This document shows, piece after piece, positions 1-13,100 of a stretch of DNA of 64,000 nt. The notes below the pieces were generated by a model, which did not search any database, had not been told where the DNA came from, and saw nothing but the letters and a program-made list of their open reading frames with translations. Both the position numbers and the translations under genes were made by a program. Source of the DNA: Thinopyrum elongatum (Eukaryota > Streptophyta > Magnoliopsida > Poales > Poaceae); the NCBI GenBank assembly GCA_011799875.1, contig CM022297.1, positions 72,243,868 through 72,307,867 of the forward strand, written 5' to 3'. Every line of letters starts with the position of its first letter. The first letter of the stretch is position 1.

Positions 1-1792
1 CAGTCGGAACACTGGACAATGTTTTTTGATGGATCCAAGAAGCTCAATGGCTCCGGTGCTGGAGTGGTTCTGGTATCCTCAAGAGGTGATCATCTCAGTT
101 ATGTCCTCTAGATTCACTTTGATTCCTCCAATAATGAAGCTGAGTACGAAGCACTGCTTTATGGGCTACGTATGGCCATCTCACTCGGCGTCCGTCGCCT
201 AATGGTGTACGGTGACTCGGATTTGGTGGTCAACCAAGTGACGAAGGAATGGGATGTCAGAAACCCAACCATGACAGGATATTGCAATGCTGTGAGGAAG
301 CTAGAGAAAAAATTCGAGGGCTTGGAACTTCACCACATTCCCCGAATCAAAAATCAAGTTGCTGATGACCTGGCAAAATTTGGTTCCACTTGGAAGCCTA
401 TTCCCAGCAACATGTTCCTTGAGCATCTCCATTCCCCGTCAGTACAAGAGGATCCTTTCACTGAAGAACCTCCCCAAGCAATAAGTCCTACTGATCCGAC
501 TGAAATCGAGATCCCTGCTATTATCGACTTGGTTATGGAGATCCTGGTGATTACCCCTGACTGGACAGTGCCTTACATTGCATATTTGCTCAAGCAAGAA
601 CTACCAGAGGATGTGGTTGAGGCACGTTAGATTGTCCGCAGATCCAAGGCTTTCATAGTGATAGGTGGACAACTTTACAGGGAAAGTGTCACTGGCGTAG
701 CTCAACGATGTATTTCCCCAGAAGAAGGTCAATTGATTTTGGAAGAGATCCACTGGGGACCTGTGGCATCATGCGTCCTCTCGGACAATTATGGCCAAAG
801 CATACTGAGCCGGGTTTTACTGGCCACGGGCCAATGAAGCTGCAAAGGAAATGGTACAGCGATGTGAAGGGTGTCAATTCTACGCAAACATATCTCATAA
901 GCCCGCATCTATTCTGAAGACCATTCCACTCGTCTGGCCATTCGCTGTATGGGGATTGGACATGATTGGGCCCCTTAGGACCGATAGGAGTGGCTTCACT
1001 CATCTGCTCGTAGCAGTCGACAAATTCACCAAGTGGATTGAAGCCAAGCCTATTAAGAAGTTGGATTCAAGAACGGCCATTAAGTTCTTGAAAGAATTGA
1101 TATTCAGATATGGAGTTCCTCATAGTATTATCACAGATAATGGTTCAAACTTCGATTCAGAAGAATTCAGAAACTTCTGCGCCACCCAAGGCACTTGGGT
1201 AGACTACGCATCCGTTGCACACCCACAGTCGAATGGACAAGCTGAGAGGGCGAATGGTCTTATCCTCCAAGGATTGAAACCCAGACTCATGCGTGATCTG
1301 GAACATGTAGCTCCAGCCTAGGTGACCGAACTGCCATCTGTCCTATGGGGTTTGAGGACGACTCCAAATCGGTCGACTGATCGCACCCCTTTCTTCATGG
1401 TGTATGGAGCTGAAGCCGTGCTGCCGAGTGATCTCTTCCACAATTCACCCCGAGTGGAACTATATTCGGAAGCAGAGGCGGAGCAGGTATGGTAGGACGC
1501 CATTGATTTATTGGAAGAGGAGCGCGAGATGGCCCTGATTCGGTCGACTGTCTATCAGCAAGATCTTCGTCGATTCCACGCCAGGAACGTCAGAGGTCGA
1601 GCATTTCAAGAAGGAGATCTTGTGCTCCGAGTGGATCAACAGCAACCCCACAAGCTTGTCCCCGCATGGGAAGGCCCCTTCATTGTCACCAAGGTGCTAC
1701 ACAATGGGGCCTACCACCTCTACAACCTTGCGAAGAAGATCAACGAGCCACGCTCCTAGAATGCAGATCTTCTCCGACGATTTTATACCTAA
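1..1792 (+). pseudogene. E1 (unit 0) Tat-type Gypsy pol, 3' part: second RNase H and integrase
   Basis: This is the 3' part of a retrotransposon polyprotein cut by the window edge. Residues encoded at about 1-420 form the second, archaeal-type RNase H of Tat elements, which degrades RNA in RNA-DNA hybrids. Visible motifs are FFDGS, NEAEYEAL and YGDSDLVVNQ. From about 640 the integrase follows, with the zinc-finger remnant (KGCQFYA-like CEGCQFYA), a DDE core (GLDMIGPL, TDNGSNF, QSNGQAERAN) and a C-terminal basic domain ending at TAA 1790-1792. No chromodomain is visible. The frame is dead: TAG at 109-111, 628-630, 1319-1321, 1495-1497 and 1757-1759, plus a 1-bp frameshift near 765. It matches 39757-41548 at a constant offset of 39756 with few substitutions, so both derive from one already broken E1 copy. 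Confidence 0.9.
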
Positions 1793-1897
1793 TACTCGGA
1801 ACGTCGAGATGTAATAAGTGCACTTTTTTAGATTGTTTATCCAAAAATGACTCCCGCAGTCCTATGATGATTTCTCTCGCATAAGTGTGTGTTCAAA

Positions 1898-2334
1898 ACC
1901 CCCAGCGGTTGACTTAGTTGCGAAACCTGTTTTCGCTTAAGTTAAAAATTACTCCGAGTGAGAGCATCCCTCCCACTCGGAGGCTTAGCCGCGAGCCAGT
2001 TCTCGCCTAAGTTAAAAACTACTCCGAGTGAGAGCATCCCTCCCACTCGGGGGCTTAGCCGCGAGCCAGTCCTCGCCTAAGTTAAAAATCTTCTCCGAGT
2101 GAGAGCATCCCTCCCACTCGGGGGCTTAGCCGCGAGCCAGTCCTCTCCTAAGTTAAAAATCTTCTCCGAGTGAGAGCATCCCTCCCACTCGGGGGCTTAG
2201 CCGTGAGCCAGTCCTCGCTTAAGTTAAAAATCTACTCCGAGTGAGAGCATCCCTCCCACTCGGAGGCTTAGTCGCGAGCCCGTCCTTGCATAAGTTAAAA
2301 ACTACTCCGAGTGAGAGCATCCCTCCCACTCGGA
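1898..2334. repeat. E1 hairpin-monomer array, unit 0, left part
   Basis: Head-to-tail monomers of about 70 bp begin just after the pol stop. Each reads CTCCGAGTG, then CACTCGG, GGCTTAGCC, GCGAG, CTCGC and TAAGTTAAAA. Two inverted repeats lie in every monomer: CCGAGTG with CACTCGG around a 13-base loop, and GCGAG with CTCGC around a 6-base loop. The first, divergent monomer (about 1905-1945) has GCGAAA with TTTCGC in the second stem instead. The array lies between the 3' ends of the sense pol and the antisense accessory gene and ends at an assembly gap. Confidence 0.9.
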
Positions 2335-2359
2335 NNNNNNNNNNNNNNNNNNNNNNNNN
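2335..2359. other. Assembly gap (25 N)
   Basis: A run of exactly 25 N inside the tandem array. The fixed size suggests a placeholder for an unknown distance. Sequence quality changes here: the right side is rich in small indels relative to its other copies. Confidence 0.98.
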
Positions 2360-2972
2360 AGACTTGTCCCGCAAACCCCCAAAAGTTATCTCCTCGCTAG
2401 TTTAAATATTAATCCCGAGTGAGAGCATCCCTCCCACTCGGGGGCTTAGCCGCGAGCCCGTTCTCGCCTAAGTTAAAAACTACTCCGAGTGAGAGCATCC
2501 TCCCACTCGGGGGCTTAGCCGCGACGCCATCCGCCTAGTTAAAAATCTACTCCGAGTGAGAGCATCCCTCCCACTCGGAGGCTTAGCCGCGAGCATTCCT
2601 CGCTAGTTAAAAATACTCCAGTGAGAGCATCCCTCCCACTCGGGGGTTAAGCCGCGAGCCAGCTCATCGCCTAAATTAAAAATCTACTCCAAGTGAGAGC
2701 ATCCCTCCCACTCGGGGGCTTAGCCGCGAGCCCGTTCTCGCCTAAGTTAAAACTACTACCTCGAGTGAGAGCATCCTCTCCCACTCGGGGGCTTAGCCGA
2801 GCCCATTCTCGCCTAAGTTAAAAACTACTACTCCGAGTGAGAGCATCCCTCCCACTCGGGGGCTTAGCCGCGAGCTTGTTCTCGCCTAAGTTAAAAACTA
2901 CTCCGAGTGAGAGCATCCCTCCCACTCGGGGCTAGCCGCGAGCCCGTTCCACTAGTTAAAAATCTTCTCGAC
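2360..2972. repeat. E1 hairpin-monomer array, error-rich version
   Basis: The same ~70-bp monomers continue, but many lack single bases (for example GCGACGCC for GCGAGCC, or ACTCCAGTG for ACTCCGAGTG). A monomer near 2685 carries the rare CCAAGTG variant, which recurs at the start of the clean array at 9681. That ties the two stretches to the same locus. Confidence 0.85.
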
Positions 2973-2975
2973 TCA

Positions 2976-5900
2976 ACACGCTATAAACTAGAGTAATATT
3001 TGGCAACCCAGTTCAAATCGAAAAGATAGTCTCGGTCACAGGCCCGACACGAGTGTAACAGCTAACAGCGATTCCACTCGGGCATTCCGGCGCCAAACAG
3101 TTGTGGTCAGGCCGTATAGTTTTGGGTTTTTCACTCAGCAGGATGACTCACCGGCTGCAAAAGGTGTGTCCAGGTCAATACCATCTCGATCCGAGTGGCT
3201 GCACATCAATAGGTCGCTATGAAACTTTCAAATTGGAGCTTCTTCGTGTTTGCCACCTGGAGGCCTTCAGCTTGTCTTCCCTCCTTCCTTGCCATGACAC
3301 GGACAAGTGAGGACGCCACATCGGCTCCGCAGCGGGCAGCTGATTTCTCTCCGTGCTTGCACTCGACCAGGGATTTCGTTGAGCCGAGTCATCAGTGATT
3401 CAGGTCGTTCTGAAGCATATCCTCTGGCCACAGCTCCTTGTCTATCTTTGTCAGTGCAACCTCAGTCGAGCGACATACCCCAAGACGCTTCAAGGCGAGC
3501 TTCAAGTCGCAGCACATTCATAGTAGCAGCATCACCAACAAGTGATTTGGTGGGGTCCGACCTGGCTCAATCCGTTCTGTTTCTTGCTCGAAGTTCTGGC
3601 AGAATTCTGTACAGAGAAGAAAAAGGAGAATGAGTGGCAGTGGTATTGCTTTCGGAAAATTTCAAGAGTCCACTCGGACGGAAAGTTACCTTCAAGCATG
3701 ATGTCATTTTTCGCAAGATTCCTCAATCTCATCTCCAGCTCGTCCCTCTTCGGTGAGCTGGTCCCCTTGTCGGTCAGAACTTTCTTTCTCTCCTAGCTGA
3801 GCAGCTTCCTTCTTCACTCCTCAACGGCAGTCTTCAGGTCCGCATTTTCTTCTTCGTGCTTTCCGACTGAAGCTAGTTTCTTCTACCCGCTTCAGTCTTT
3901 CTCGAGCCACCTTCTATGCCCCTACGAGTTCATGTCCTTCCTCTCCTCTGCCTGCTTCATAGTGTCTAAAAAATAACATTCTTCAGTCGTGCTTGGAGTT
4001 GACGGTCTCACTACGCACATCTATTCGAGTGGAGTTCATAGGTTCAAAGGACAGAAAGAAAAAGTGACAAAGCACACATTCAGCGAAGTGTTACCTCCCA
4101 GGATTCACTTCATTCCTGATCCTGCTTCAGGTTCTTCTTGCAAGTTCTAAATCCAGTTGGATTGGATCTTCTCCTTCTCTAGAGCAACATACTGAGTCCC
4201 AAGTTCGCAAGATTTCTGAGATTGACAAAAAACGACTCAGTCACGAAGAGAAAGATTTTCAAAAGTATTTCTTCTACTTTCCGAGTGTAGAAGAGCAAAT
4301 CCAGATCGCTACTGTCAAAAGAGTTCTAAGACCCCCACCGAATCAAACATTCGGCGGTGGTGTCGGGGACTACACCTAGTGGGTGCACTCAGTGTGCCCC
4401 CACTAGATCAGTTTCCCACCCAGCCCGACCCGATCGGATGAAGCAAAGAGCTCAACCAAAGATGTTCTAAGACCCCTGCCGAATCAAACATTCGACACGC
4501 GTCTCGGGGACTACACCTAGTGGGTGCACTCATGTGCCCCCACTGATCAGTTTTTCCACTCGGTACGGCCCGACCGATTTGAGTGGAAAAGAAAGAAAAA
4601 AAAAACCAAGCAAGCACACTCAGACCCCCGCCGAATCAAAAATTCGACGGTGGCTCTCGGTGACTACACCCAGTGGGTGCACTCAGCGTGCCCCCACTGG
4701 ATCAGTTTTTCCACTCGGCCTCAGCCTGACTGGTCCCAGTAAGAACATCAGAATGCAAATTTGCACCAAGTAAGCACTAGGTCAATAACACCCAGTGGGT
4801 GTATAAAATCAAGACGGACAGACGAAATTCAATTAGAAATCAACTTACAATCGTACTTACTCGGACATTGGCTTGAAGGGCCGAACTGGCGTCGTACGCA
4901 GACTTGCTAGCTTCATACACTTCCTTCAGGCGCTGCATCATCAGCCCAGCTTGAATCATAGCCTCCTTGCTAGCCCGGTCTGGTCTTGGGACGTGATAAG
5001 AGTGAACGTGCTTGACGCAGGAATCAGTGATGCAAATGGAGGGTCAGCACTTGCGATCCAGTCAGACCCGAGGCAGGAGCAGTCGACACCAAAGGCTGAC
5101 AGTCGACGGAGAGCGGCGAAGAAAACACCAGCTCGCGACGAACCGCCCGACTCTTGGGACGCCTGGCCTGACGGCACTCTTTTAGCAAGGCTTCGTGAGG
5201 TAGTCGAGTCCTGCCTTTTCCTCCTGTACTCTTCGGAGGCTCTTCCTCGTCATCATCTAGGAGCGGATGACGTCTGTGGGCACTATGTTCAGTTGAACGT
5301 AAGATTCCAATCGACCATCAAGACAGTTAGCAGAGATAGAGAGATGGAAGTTGGTCATACCTGCCCGAGAGGTGGCTACGTCCGCATTATCCGGTCTGCG
5401 CGCTCGTCATCAATCTCCATATGGGATGTAGCAGAGGTAGCAGCCCTGAGGTTCAGAATCCACTCGGTCAGCAAAAACTTGAAGATCTGCAAGAGTAAGA
5501 CAGAAAATGAAACGGTCTACAATGAAAACACTTACGTCGAAGCGATAGGCACAACAACCTTGATCCTGGGAAGAGCCTTCCGAGGCTTGGTGGGAACAAT
5601 TTTGGCTTGCTTGGCAGTCTTCTCAGTCAGGTCAGGGGTCGGCGTCCGAGTGCGCTTCTGGTTTCTTGCACTCGGCACCGTGGCCTTACCCTGGACAACC
5701 GCAGGTCTTGGGTCTGCTTGGTACGGCACTCAGTGCGTGGTGGCGAGTCGACCTCTTCACTATCATCAGAGTCATCGCTTTCGTCTTCACTGTCATCGGC
5801 ATACTCAATGTCAGCGCTCCCGCCCTCGCTGTCCACTCCTCCGATGAATTGTTCCCCGTTCGGCACGGGTGAGTACATCTTCGTAAATGCCTGCAAGACA

Positions 5901-6345
5901 CAGATTACAAGATCAGTCGGTTCCAATACAGTGGCATATCGAAAACAGAGAAAATCCACTCGACAAGATATGTCTCACCTCTCACCTTCGGGTAGATGTT
6001 CAGCATCAAAAGGCAAAATCCGTTTTGCCCCGCGGGGATTGTCTCGGGCTCCGTGGATGCTCCTACCACTGGGCCACAACCTCCCTCCGCTGACTTCTTC
6101 TGGATGGGTCCTGCAGTGTCGTCTGCACCGAGTACAACCACATGGATGTGTCGCGCTTCTCAAAGGTTGGATGCGTCGACTGAGAAACGCCTCCACCAGA
6201 TCCAAGCCTGTCACCCACCCCGGAAAGCTCAACGACTGCTTCGACCAAATCCCCACCTCGCCCTTCTCCTCCTCATCTACAGTCAACGAACGAGGGGCGT
6301 GGAGTCTCTCCAGAGGGAAAGGGGAAGACCAGTACACTGTCCGTG
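2976..6345 (-). pseudogene. Error-rich second version of the E1 antisense gene (aORF)
   Basis: On the minus strand this reproduces 9976-13395 segment by segment: C-terminal exon (about 3600-3130), coiled-coil exon, a short exon, the intron with hairpin repeats (about 4340-4745), the acidic and proline-rich middle exons and the truncated first exon (about 6345-6000). Differences are mostly one-base deletions and homopolymer changes, so no exon stays in frame for long. It shares a change specific to the clean unit-0 copy, the TAG created by CTATGCCCC at about 3913 (also at about 10932 but not at about 43581). I read it as an unpolished duplicate contig of that same copy, not an independent gene. 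Confidence 0.75.
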
Positions 6346-9300
6346 TGTAGTGCACAAGTTGTGCACGGTCATTTGTTTTTTGAAATGTGGTGCACGGTCA
6401 TTGACTCAGCGCCGTGCGGCGCGATCAATGCGTACTCACGAGTATAGATCGTAAATGAATGTGGAATGTGATTCTATTTTAAATAATGTGTTATGAAATT
6501 CCCATCTTGTGAATCTCATGACATCATCAAGTAGTGGCGGATCTAGAAGCACCCTCTATAGAGGGTGCCACTTATTTTTAGGCACAGCTCAAAATTTAAA
6601 TGTAATGCAACATCACAAATTCAAATATTGCAACAATTATAAATGTCAAAAACATACATGTAGTTACCCTGGTACATGTTTTTTCTTCTGCAACTCAAAA
6701 GGGAGCTTTATTATAGGTAATAGTTATACAATCGCTTGCCGGCAAGCTACTCAGAGTATTTGGAGGTTCGTGCAACACAAACCGATGTCGAGTCCACTCT
6801 CGACATAAGCTAAATGATTTGCAAACCTATTCGGTAAACGTCCAACATGATGACAATCAAGCTCCCTCTCCTTCATCAACTCCTTGATCTCATTCACAAG
6901 ATGGCTCAAGTATGATCTATCAGCATCTGGACACTTTAGCATCTCCACAATTGCGGCATAGTCGACTGAATGACCAGAGGTAGTGATGTGTACTCCAACG
7001 CCGCTCTAAGGCCTTCCCATGTTGCCATGCACTCTGCCTCCCAAGCATCAGTGCAGTGCGGAATAAACCGGCACGACGAGCAAACATGCCATCCTTTGCT
7101 ATCTCTCACAACCATGCAACCCCCCCCCGCATTATGATCATCTGCAGATAAGACCCTTCCAGAGAAACGGCAAATATCCTTCGGAGGAGGAGGCCATGTG
7201 TTTGGCTCATGTACCCAAGCCTCTCGGTTCGGTGGAACGAGGAACATTTTTCGAAACATGTAAACAAAATTTTTAAACCCAGACAATTATTTAAAACACG
7301 AAAAAAAATAAAATTCCAAACATTTTTGAAAAATCTGAACAATTTTTTAAATGTAGACACTTCTCAATCTTTGAAAAACACAAACATTTTATAAAAGTTA
7401 TGAATATTTTTTGAAAAGTGAACATTCTGAATTTGTTGAACTTCCGAACATTTTTTAATTTTTATCTGTTTTGGAAAATGTGACAATTGTTTTAAAATTG
7501 TGAATAGGTTCTTGATATTCAAACTTTTTCAGAAAACACATGCAAAAATTGAAATTTGTGAACAGTTTATGAAAAACACAAACATTTTGAATTTTTTATA
7601 CATTTTTTTAAATAGGAATATATAAAATAAAAATGAAAGTGAAAAGTAAAAACCAGAAAACCTATTAAATAAAAACAACATAATATAACTTCGGTAAGGT
7701 TCCCCAAAACTGGTAAGTAGTGCACTAGGCTACGCTAAGACTGGCTGGCCCGCCAAATCACTCGCCTCACTGCAGTGTGCGTGAGGTCGACGATCTGCCG
7801 CAATGAGCATAGATAGGATTTGTGCAGGGAACGGGCCACCGATCAGCGTGGAGTACTTGAGTATGTAAGCAATTCCTTGGCTTAATTCTCTCAACTGGTT
7901 TGAAAGGTTTGGGTGTCACTCAAAGTTAAATTCTTTGCTTCGTTAGCAATTCAGATAGTTTTGGACCGCGGATCTTTGTTTTATATCTCTCTCTTGCTGT
8001 TGCGAGTGTTTCATCACTACGACGGTTCTTTGTTTTTATTTCTCCCTTTTTTAATTTTTATTCTTGGTTGTGTGGCATCCTTGATGTCTTTCAATATCTT
8101 GTTGGTGTAGAGGCTGGGTGGTAATTAGTATCTTCGCGATATAATATATTCTTTTTATCAAAAAAATTGGACCGCGGTAGGGTTGGCTGAGCAGGTGGAT
8201 AAATTGTGAGCTTTGCCCCTTTGGCAAGAGGGGAGAACACAATGCAGGACACATTTTTTTCTTCAAATATCGATACTTCCTAGGCTTTGAAACTTGTCAG
8301 TGAGGAACTTCACCTTGAGAACATGAACACATCTCCCTTGTCTTGTGAGGGCTCCGTCAAGAATTGGTGGAGAAGTACAACCGGCGTGGGCAGAGCTCAT
8401 TGGAAAGCCATGGCTTCGCTTACCATACTTGTGGCAAATCATCACTCCGAAGAGAGCCATGGAGTTGGCTCATGTACCCAGCCTCTCGGTGACCCCATCC
8501 AGCGAGCCGCCGAGTCCTGTTGACGGGCAGACCAACGGTTCTCGATGCCTAGATAATTCGTGCAGTAGGAGATGCACTCTTCGGTCAGAAAGCCTTGGCT
8601 ATGCTTCCATCTAGACGGGCCCTGTTGCGACGTATCCTTTGATGACACCATTCATCCTTTCGAACGGCATCATGCTGTGCAGGAACGTCGGCCCGAGTTC
8701 GATGATATCCTCCACGATATGGACCAGCAGATGCACCATAACGTCGAGAATGCGGGCGGGAAGTACATCTCAAGCTCGCATAGTATCACCACGATCTCTT
8801 CTGCTCGTAGGCTTCTGAGTTGCCTCACGCCAACCGACTTCGAGAGATGACGTCGAAAAAGTTGCATAGGCCAAATTGTTTCACGGACGTGCGCGTTCAT
8901 GATCCCATGGATTGCAACTGGAAGTATCTGCGTCATCACACGTGACAGTCGTGAGACTTCATCCGCTGAACTTCTGCTTCGCTGAGTCTAGGTATCTGCT
9001 TATCTTCCCCGCACCGTAAGGAAGTTTTTACTCCTACGAGCAGGTGAAACTACTCGATCTCCTCCTGACTTAGAGTGAAGCACGCGGGAGGCAGTCATAT
9101 TCGATTCTTCTTGTCCTTTTTTGCCTTGCGACGACTTTCCGTGTCCTTCGCCTCATCATCATCATCATCATCATTAGGGCGTTTTGCTGAAGCTCCTCCC
9201 TGATGCCATTGATTGCAAGTCTGCCCTTGCTTTCGGCCCATCTTTGGTCCTCTCTAGCATGTTGAGCAGGGTACCAAGCAGACTCTCGCACACGTTCTTC

Positions 9301-9680
9301 GTGATATGCATGACATCAAGGCTGTGAGGCACACAGATCTTCCAGTACGCAAGTCCCAGAAAACATACCTCGTTTTCATACCTTCAGCAGCGGCTCTGGC
9401 GCCTTTCGCTTCTTTCCGGCAGTGGGCACTCTTTCCAATTTTTCAACAACTCGTCTATTTCCTCGCCGCTCCTCGTACGCGGGCGTCTTCGGGGTTCGTT
9501 TCACCACTCGAACAGATCCTTGCGTTTTCTCCTCATGCGTCATCGTCGCGAAGCCACCTTCGATGTCCCATGAACATGGTTTTCGAAGACGGCGGGACTC
9601 TATCTATCTGGCGATACATTGTGTCATCCATGCACCTGACACTGCACAAAATCCGTGGACCACTTGCCCCACGACATATC
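6346..9680. other. Error-rich second version of the LINE / AT-rich / CACTA segment
   Basis: This repeats 13396-16800 with many small indels. It holds the LINE RNase H fragment (minus, about 6745-7215), the AT-rich repeat (about 7230-7700), the LINE 3' tail (7972-8166, flanked by TTGGACCGCGG at 7961-7971 and 8167-8177) and the start of the CACTA transposase (minus, about 8495-9680). It stops abruptly at 9680 inside the transposase sequence and is joined without N to the hairpin array, which no other copy shows. No separate gene should be annotated here. Confidence 0.8.
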
Positions 9681-9975
9681 ATCTACTCCAAGTGAGAGCA
9701 TCCCTCCCACTCGGGGGCTTAGCCGCGAGCCCGTTCTCGCCTAAGTTAAAATCTACTCCGAGTGAGAGCATCCCTCCCACTCGGGGGCTTAGCCATGAGC
9801 CCATTCTCGCCTAAGTTAAAAACTACTCCGAGTGAGAGCATCCCTCCCACTCGGGGGCTTAGCCGCGAGCTTGTTCTCGCCTAAGTTAAAAACTACTCCG
9901 AGTGAGAGCATCCCTCCCACTCGGGGGCTTAGCCGCGAGCCCGTTCTCACCTAAGTTAAAAAATTCGTTCGCTCG
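9681..9975. repeat. E1 hairpin-monomer array, unit 0, clean version
   Basis: About four clean monomers spaced exactly 70 bp (ACTCCG at 9755, 9825 and 9895). The CCGAGTG/CACTCGG stem is kept in nearly every monomer. The second stem is GCGAG/CTCGC in most and broken in one (ATGAG). The array ends in TTAAAAAATTCG before the 3' end of the antisense gene. Confidence 0.9.
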
Positions 9976-10126
9976 GAACACGCAATAAACTAGAAAGTAA
10001 TATTTGGATAAATCCATCAAGTTCAGAAACGAAAGCAAAAGTACTCGGGCACCAGGCCCGAACGAGTGTAACGCTTACAGGATCACTCGGCATTCCGAGG
10101 CAAATAAGTTTTGGTCATAAAGTTTT

Positions 10127-13100
10127 TCACTCAGCAGGATGACTCACCGGCTCGACAAAGGTGTCCAGGTCAATACCATCTGCGATCCGAGTGGCTGCAT
10201 CAATAAAGGTCGCTATGAAACTTTCAAATTGGAGCTTCTTCGTGTTTGCCACCTGGAGGGCCTTCAGCTTGTCTTCCCTCGCTTCCTTGCCATGGACACG
10301 GACAAGTGAGAGCGCCACATCGGCTCCGCAGCGGGCAGCTGATTTCTTCCGTGCTTGCACTCGACCAGGGATTTCGTTGAGCCGAGTCATCAGTGATTCA
10401 AGGTCGTTCTGAAGCATATCCTCTGGCCACAGCTCCTTGTCTATCTTTGTCAGTGCAACCTTCAGTCGAGCGACATACCCCAAGACGCTGTCAAGGCGAG
10501 CTTCAAGTCGCAGCACATTCATAGTAGCAGCATCACCAACAAGTGATTTGGTGGGGTCCAGACCTGGCTCAATCCGTTCTGTTTCTTGCTCGAAGTTCTG
10601 GCAGAATTCTGTACAGAGAAGAAAAAAGGAGAATGAGTTGGCAGTGGTATTGCTTTCGGAAAAATTTCAAGAGTCCACTCGGACGGAAAAAGTTACCTTC
10701 AAGCATGATGTACATCTTTTTCGCAAGATTCCTCAAGTACTCCTCCAGCTCGTCCCTCTTTCGAGTGAGCTGGTCCACCTTGTCGGTCAGAACGACTTTC
10801 TCTTCCTTTAGCTGAGCAGCTTCCTTCTTCACCTCCTCAACGGCAGTCTTCAGGTCCGCATTTTCTTCTTCGTGCTTTCCGACTGAAGCTAGTTTCTTCT
10901 CAGCCGCTTCAGTCTTTTCTCGAGCCACCTTCTATGCCCCTACGAGTTCATTGTCCTTCCTCTCCAGTGCCTGCTTCATAGTGTCTAAAGAAATAACATT
11001 CTTCAGTCGTGCTTGGAGTTGACGGTTCTCACTACGCACATCTATTCGAGTGGAGTTCACTAGGTTCAAAGGACAGAAAGAAAAAGTGACAAAGCACACA
11101 GTCAGCGAAGTGTTACCTCCCATGGACTTCACTTCATCCTGATCCTGCTTCAAGTTCTTCTTGGCAAGTTCTAAATCCAGTTGGAGTTGGATCTTCTCCT
11201 TCTCTAGAGCAACATACTGAGTCCCAAGTTCGCAAGATTTCTGAGATTGACAAAAAAGACGACTCAGTCGACGAAGAGAAAGATTTTCAAAAGTATTTCT
11301 TCTACTTCCGAGTGTAGAAGAGCAAATCCAGATCGCTACTGTCAAAAGAGTTCTAAGACCCCCACCGAATCAAACATTCGGCGGTGGTGTCGGGGACTAC
11401 ACCTAGTGGGTGCACTCAGTGTGCCCCCACTAGATCAGTTTCCCACCCAGCCCGACCCGATCGGATGAAGCAAAGAGTCTCAAGCAAAGATGTTCTAAGA
11501 CCCCTGCCGAATCAAACATTCGACAGCGGTCTCGGGGACTACACCTAGTGGGTGCACTCAGTGTGCCCCCACTGGATCAGTTTTTCCACTCGGTACGGCC
11601 CGACCGATTTGAGTGGAAGAAAGAAAAAAAAAAACCAAGCAAGCACATTCTCAGACCCCCGCCGAATCAAAAATTCGACGGTGCTCTCGGTGACTACACC
11701 CAGTGGGTGCACTCAGCGTGCCCCCACTGGATCAGTTTTTCCACTCGGCCTCAGCCTGACTGGTCCCAGTGAAGAACATCAGAATGCAAATTTGCGACCA
11801 AGTAAGCACTAGGTCAATAACACCCAGTGGGTGTATAAAATCAAGACGGACAAGACGAAATTCAATTAGAAATCAACTTACAATCGTACTTACTCGGACA
11901 TTGGCTTGAAGGGCCGAACTGGCGTCGTACGCAGACTTGCTAGCTTCATACACTTCCTTCAGGCGCTGCATCATCAGCCCAGCTTGAATCATAGCCTCCT
12001 TGCTAGCTCCGGTCTGGTCCTCTGGGACGTGATGCAGAGTGAACGTGCTTGACGCAGGAATCAGTGATGCAGATGGAGGGGTCAGCACTTGCGATTGTCC
12101 AGTCAGACCCGAGGCAGGAGCAGTCGACACCAAAGGCTGAGCAGTCGACGGAGGAGCGGCGAAAGAAACACCAGCTCGCGACGAACCGCCCGACTCTTGG
12201 GACGCCTGGCCTGACGGCACTCTTTTAGCAAGGCTTCGTGAGGTAGTCGAGGTCCTGCCTTTTCCTCCTGTACTCTTCGGAGGCTCTTCCTCGTCATCAT
12301 CTAGGAGCTGGATGACGTCTGTGGGCACTATGTTCAGTTGACAGTAAGATTCCAATCGACCATCAAGACAGTTAGCGAGATAGAGCAGAATGGAAGTTGG
12401 TCATACCTGCCCGAGAGGTGGCTACGTCCGCAGTATCCGCGTCTGCGCGCTCGTCATCAATCTCCATATGGGATGTAGCAGAGGTAGCAGCCCTGAGGTT
12501 CAGAATTCCACTCGGTCAGCAAAAACTTGAAGATCTGCAAGAGTAAGACAGAAAATGAAACGGTCTACAATGAAAACACTTACGTCGAAGCGATAGGCAC
12601 AACAACCTTGATCCTGGGAAGAGCCTTCCGAGGCTTGGGTGGAACAATTTTGGCTTGCTTGGCAGTCTTCTCAGTCAGGTCAGGGGTCGGCGTCCGAGTG
12701 CGCTTCTGGTTTCTTGCACTCGGCACCGTGGCCTTACCCTGGACAACCGCAGGGTCTTGGGTCTGCTTGGTACGGCACTCAGTGCGTGGTGGCGAGTCGA
12801 CCTCTTCACTATCATCAGAGTCATCGCTTTCGTCTTCACTGTCATCGGCATACTCAATGTCAGCGCTCCCGCCCTCGCTGTCCACTCCTCCGATGAATTG
12901 TTCCCCGTTCGGCACGGGTGAGTACATCTTCGTAAATGCCTGCAAGACACAGATTACAAAGATCAGTCGGTTTCCAATACAGTGGCATATCGAAAACAGA
13001 GAAAATCCACTCGACAAGATATGTCTCACCTCTCCGGGTAGATGTTCAGCATCAAAAGGCAAAATCCGTTTTGCCCCGCGGGGATTGTCTCGGGCTCCGG

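Noticed and set aside
1898..2972. Regular repeats resembling a CRISPR array or a centromeric satellite
   Set aside because: Monomers are contiguous with no unique spacers, and they occupy the same internal position in each retrotransposon copy, so they belong to the element.
9070..9291. Met-rich minus-strand frame
   Set aside because: It is the CAT trinucleotide run of the transposase read in the wrong frame within the error-rich segment.
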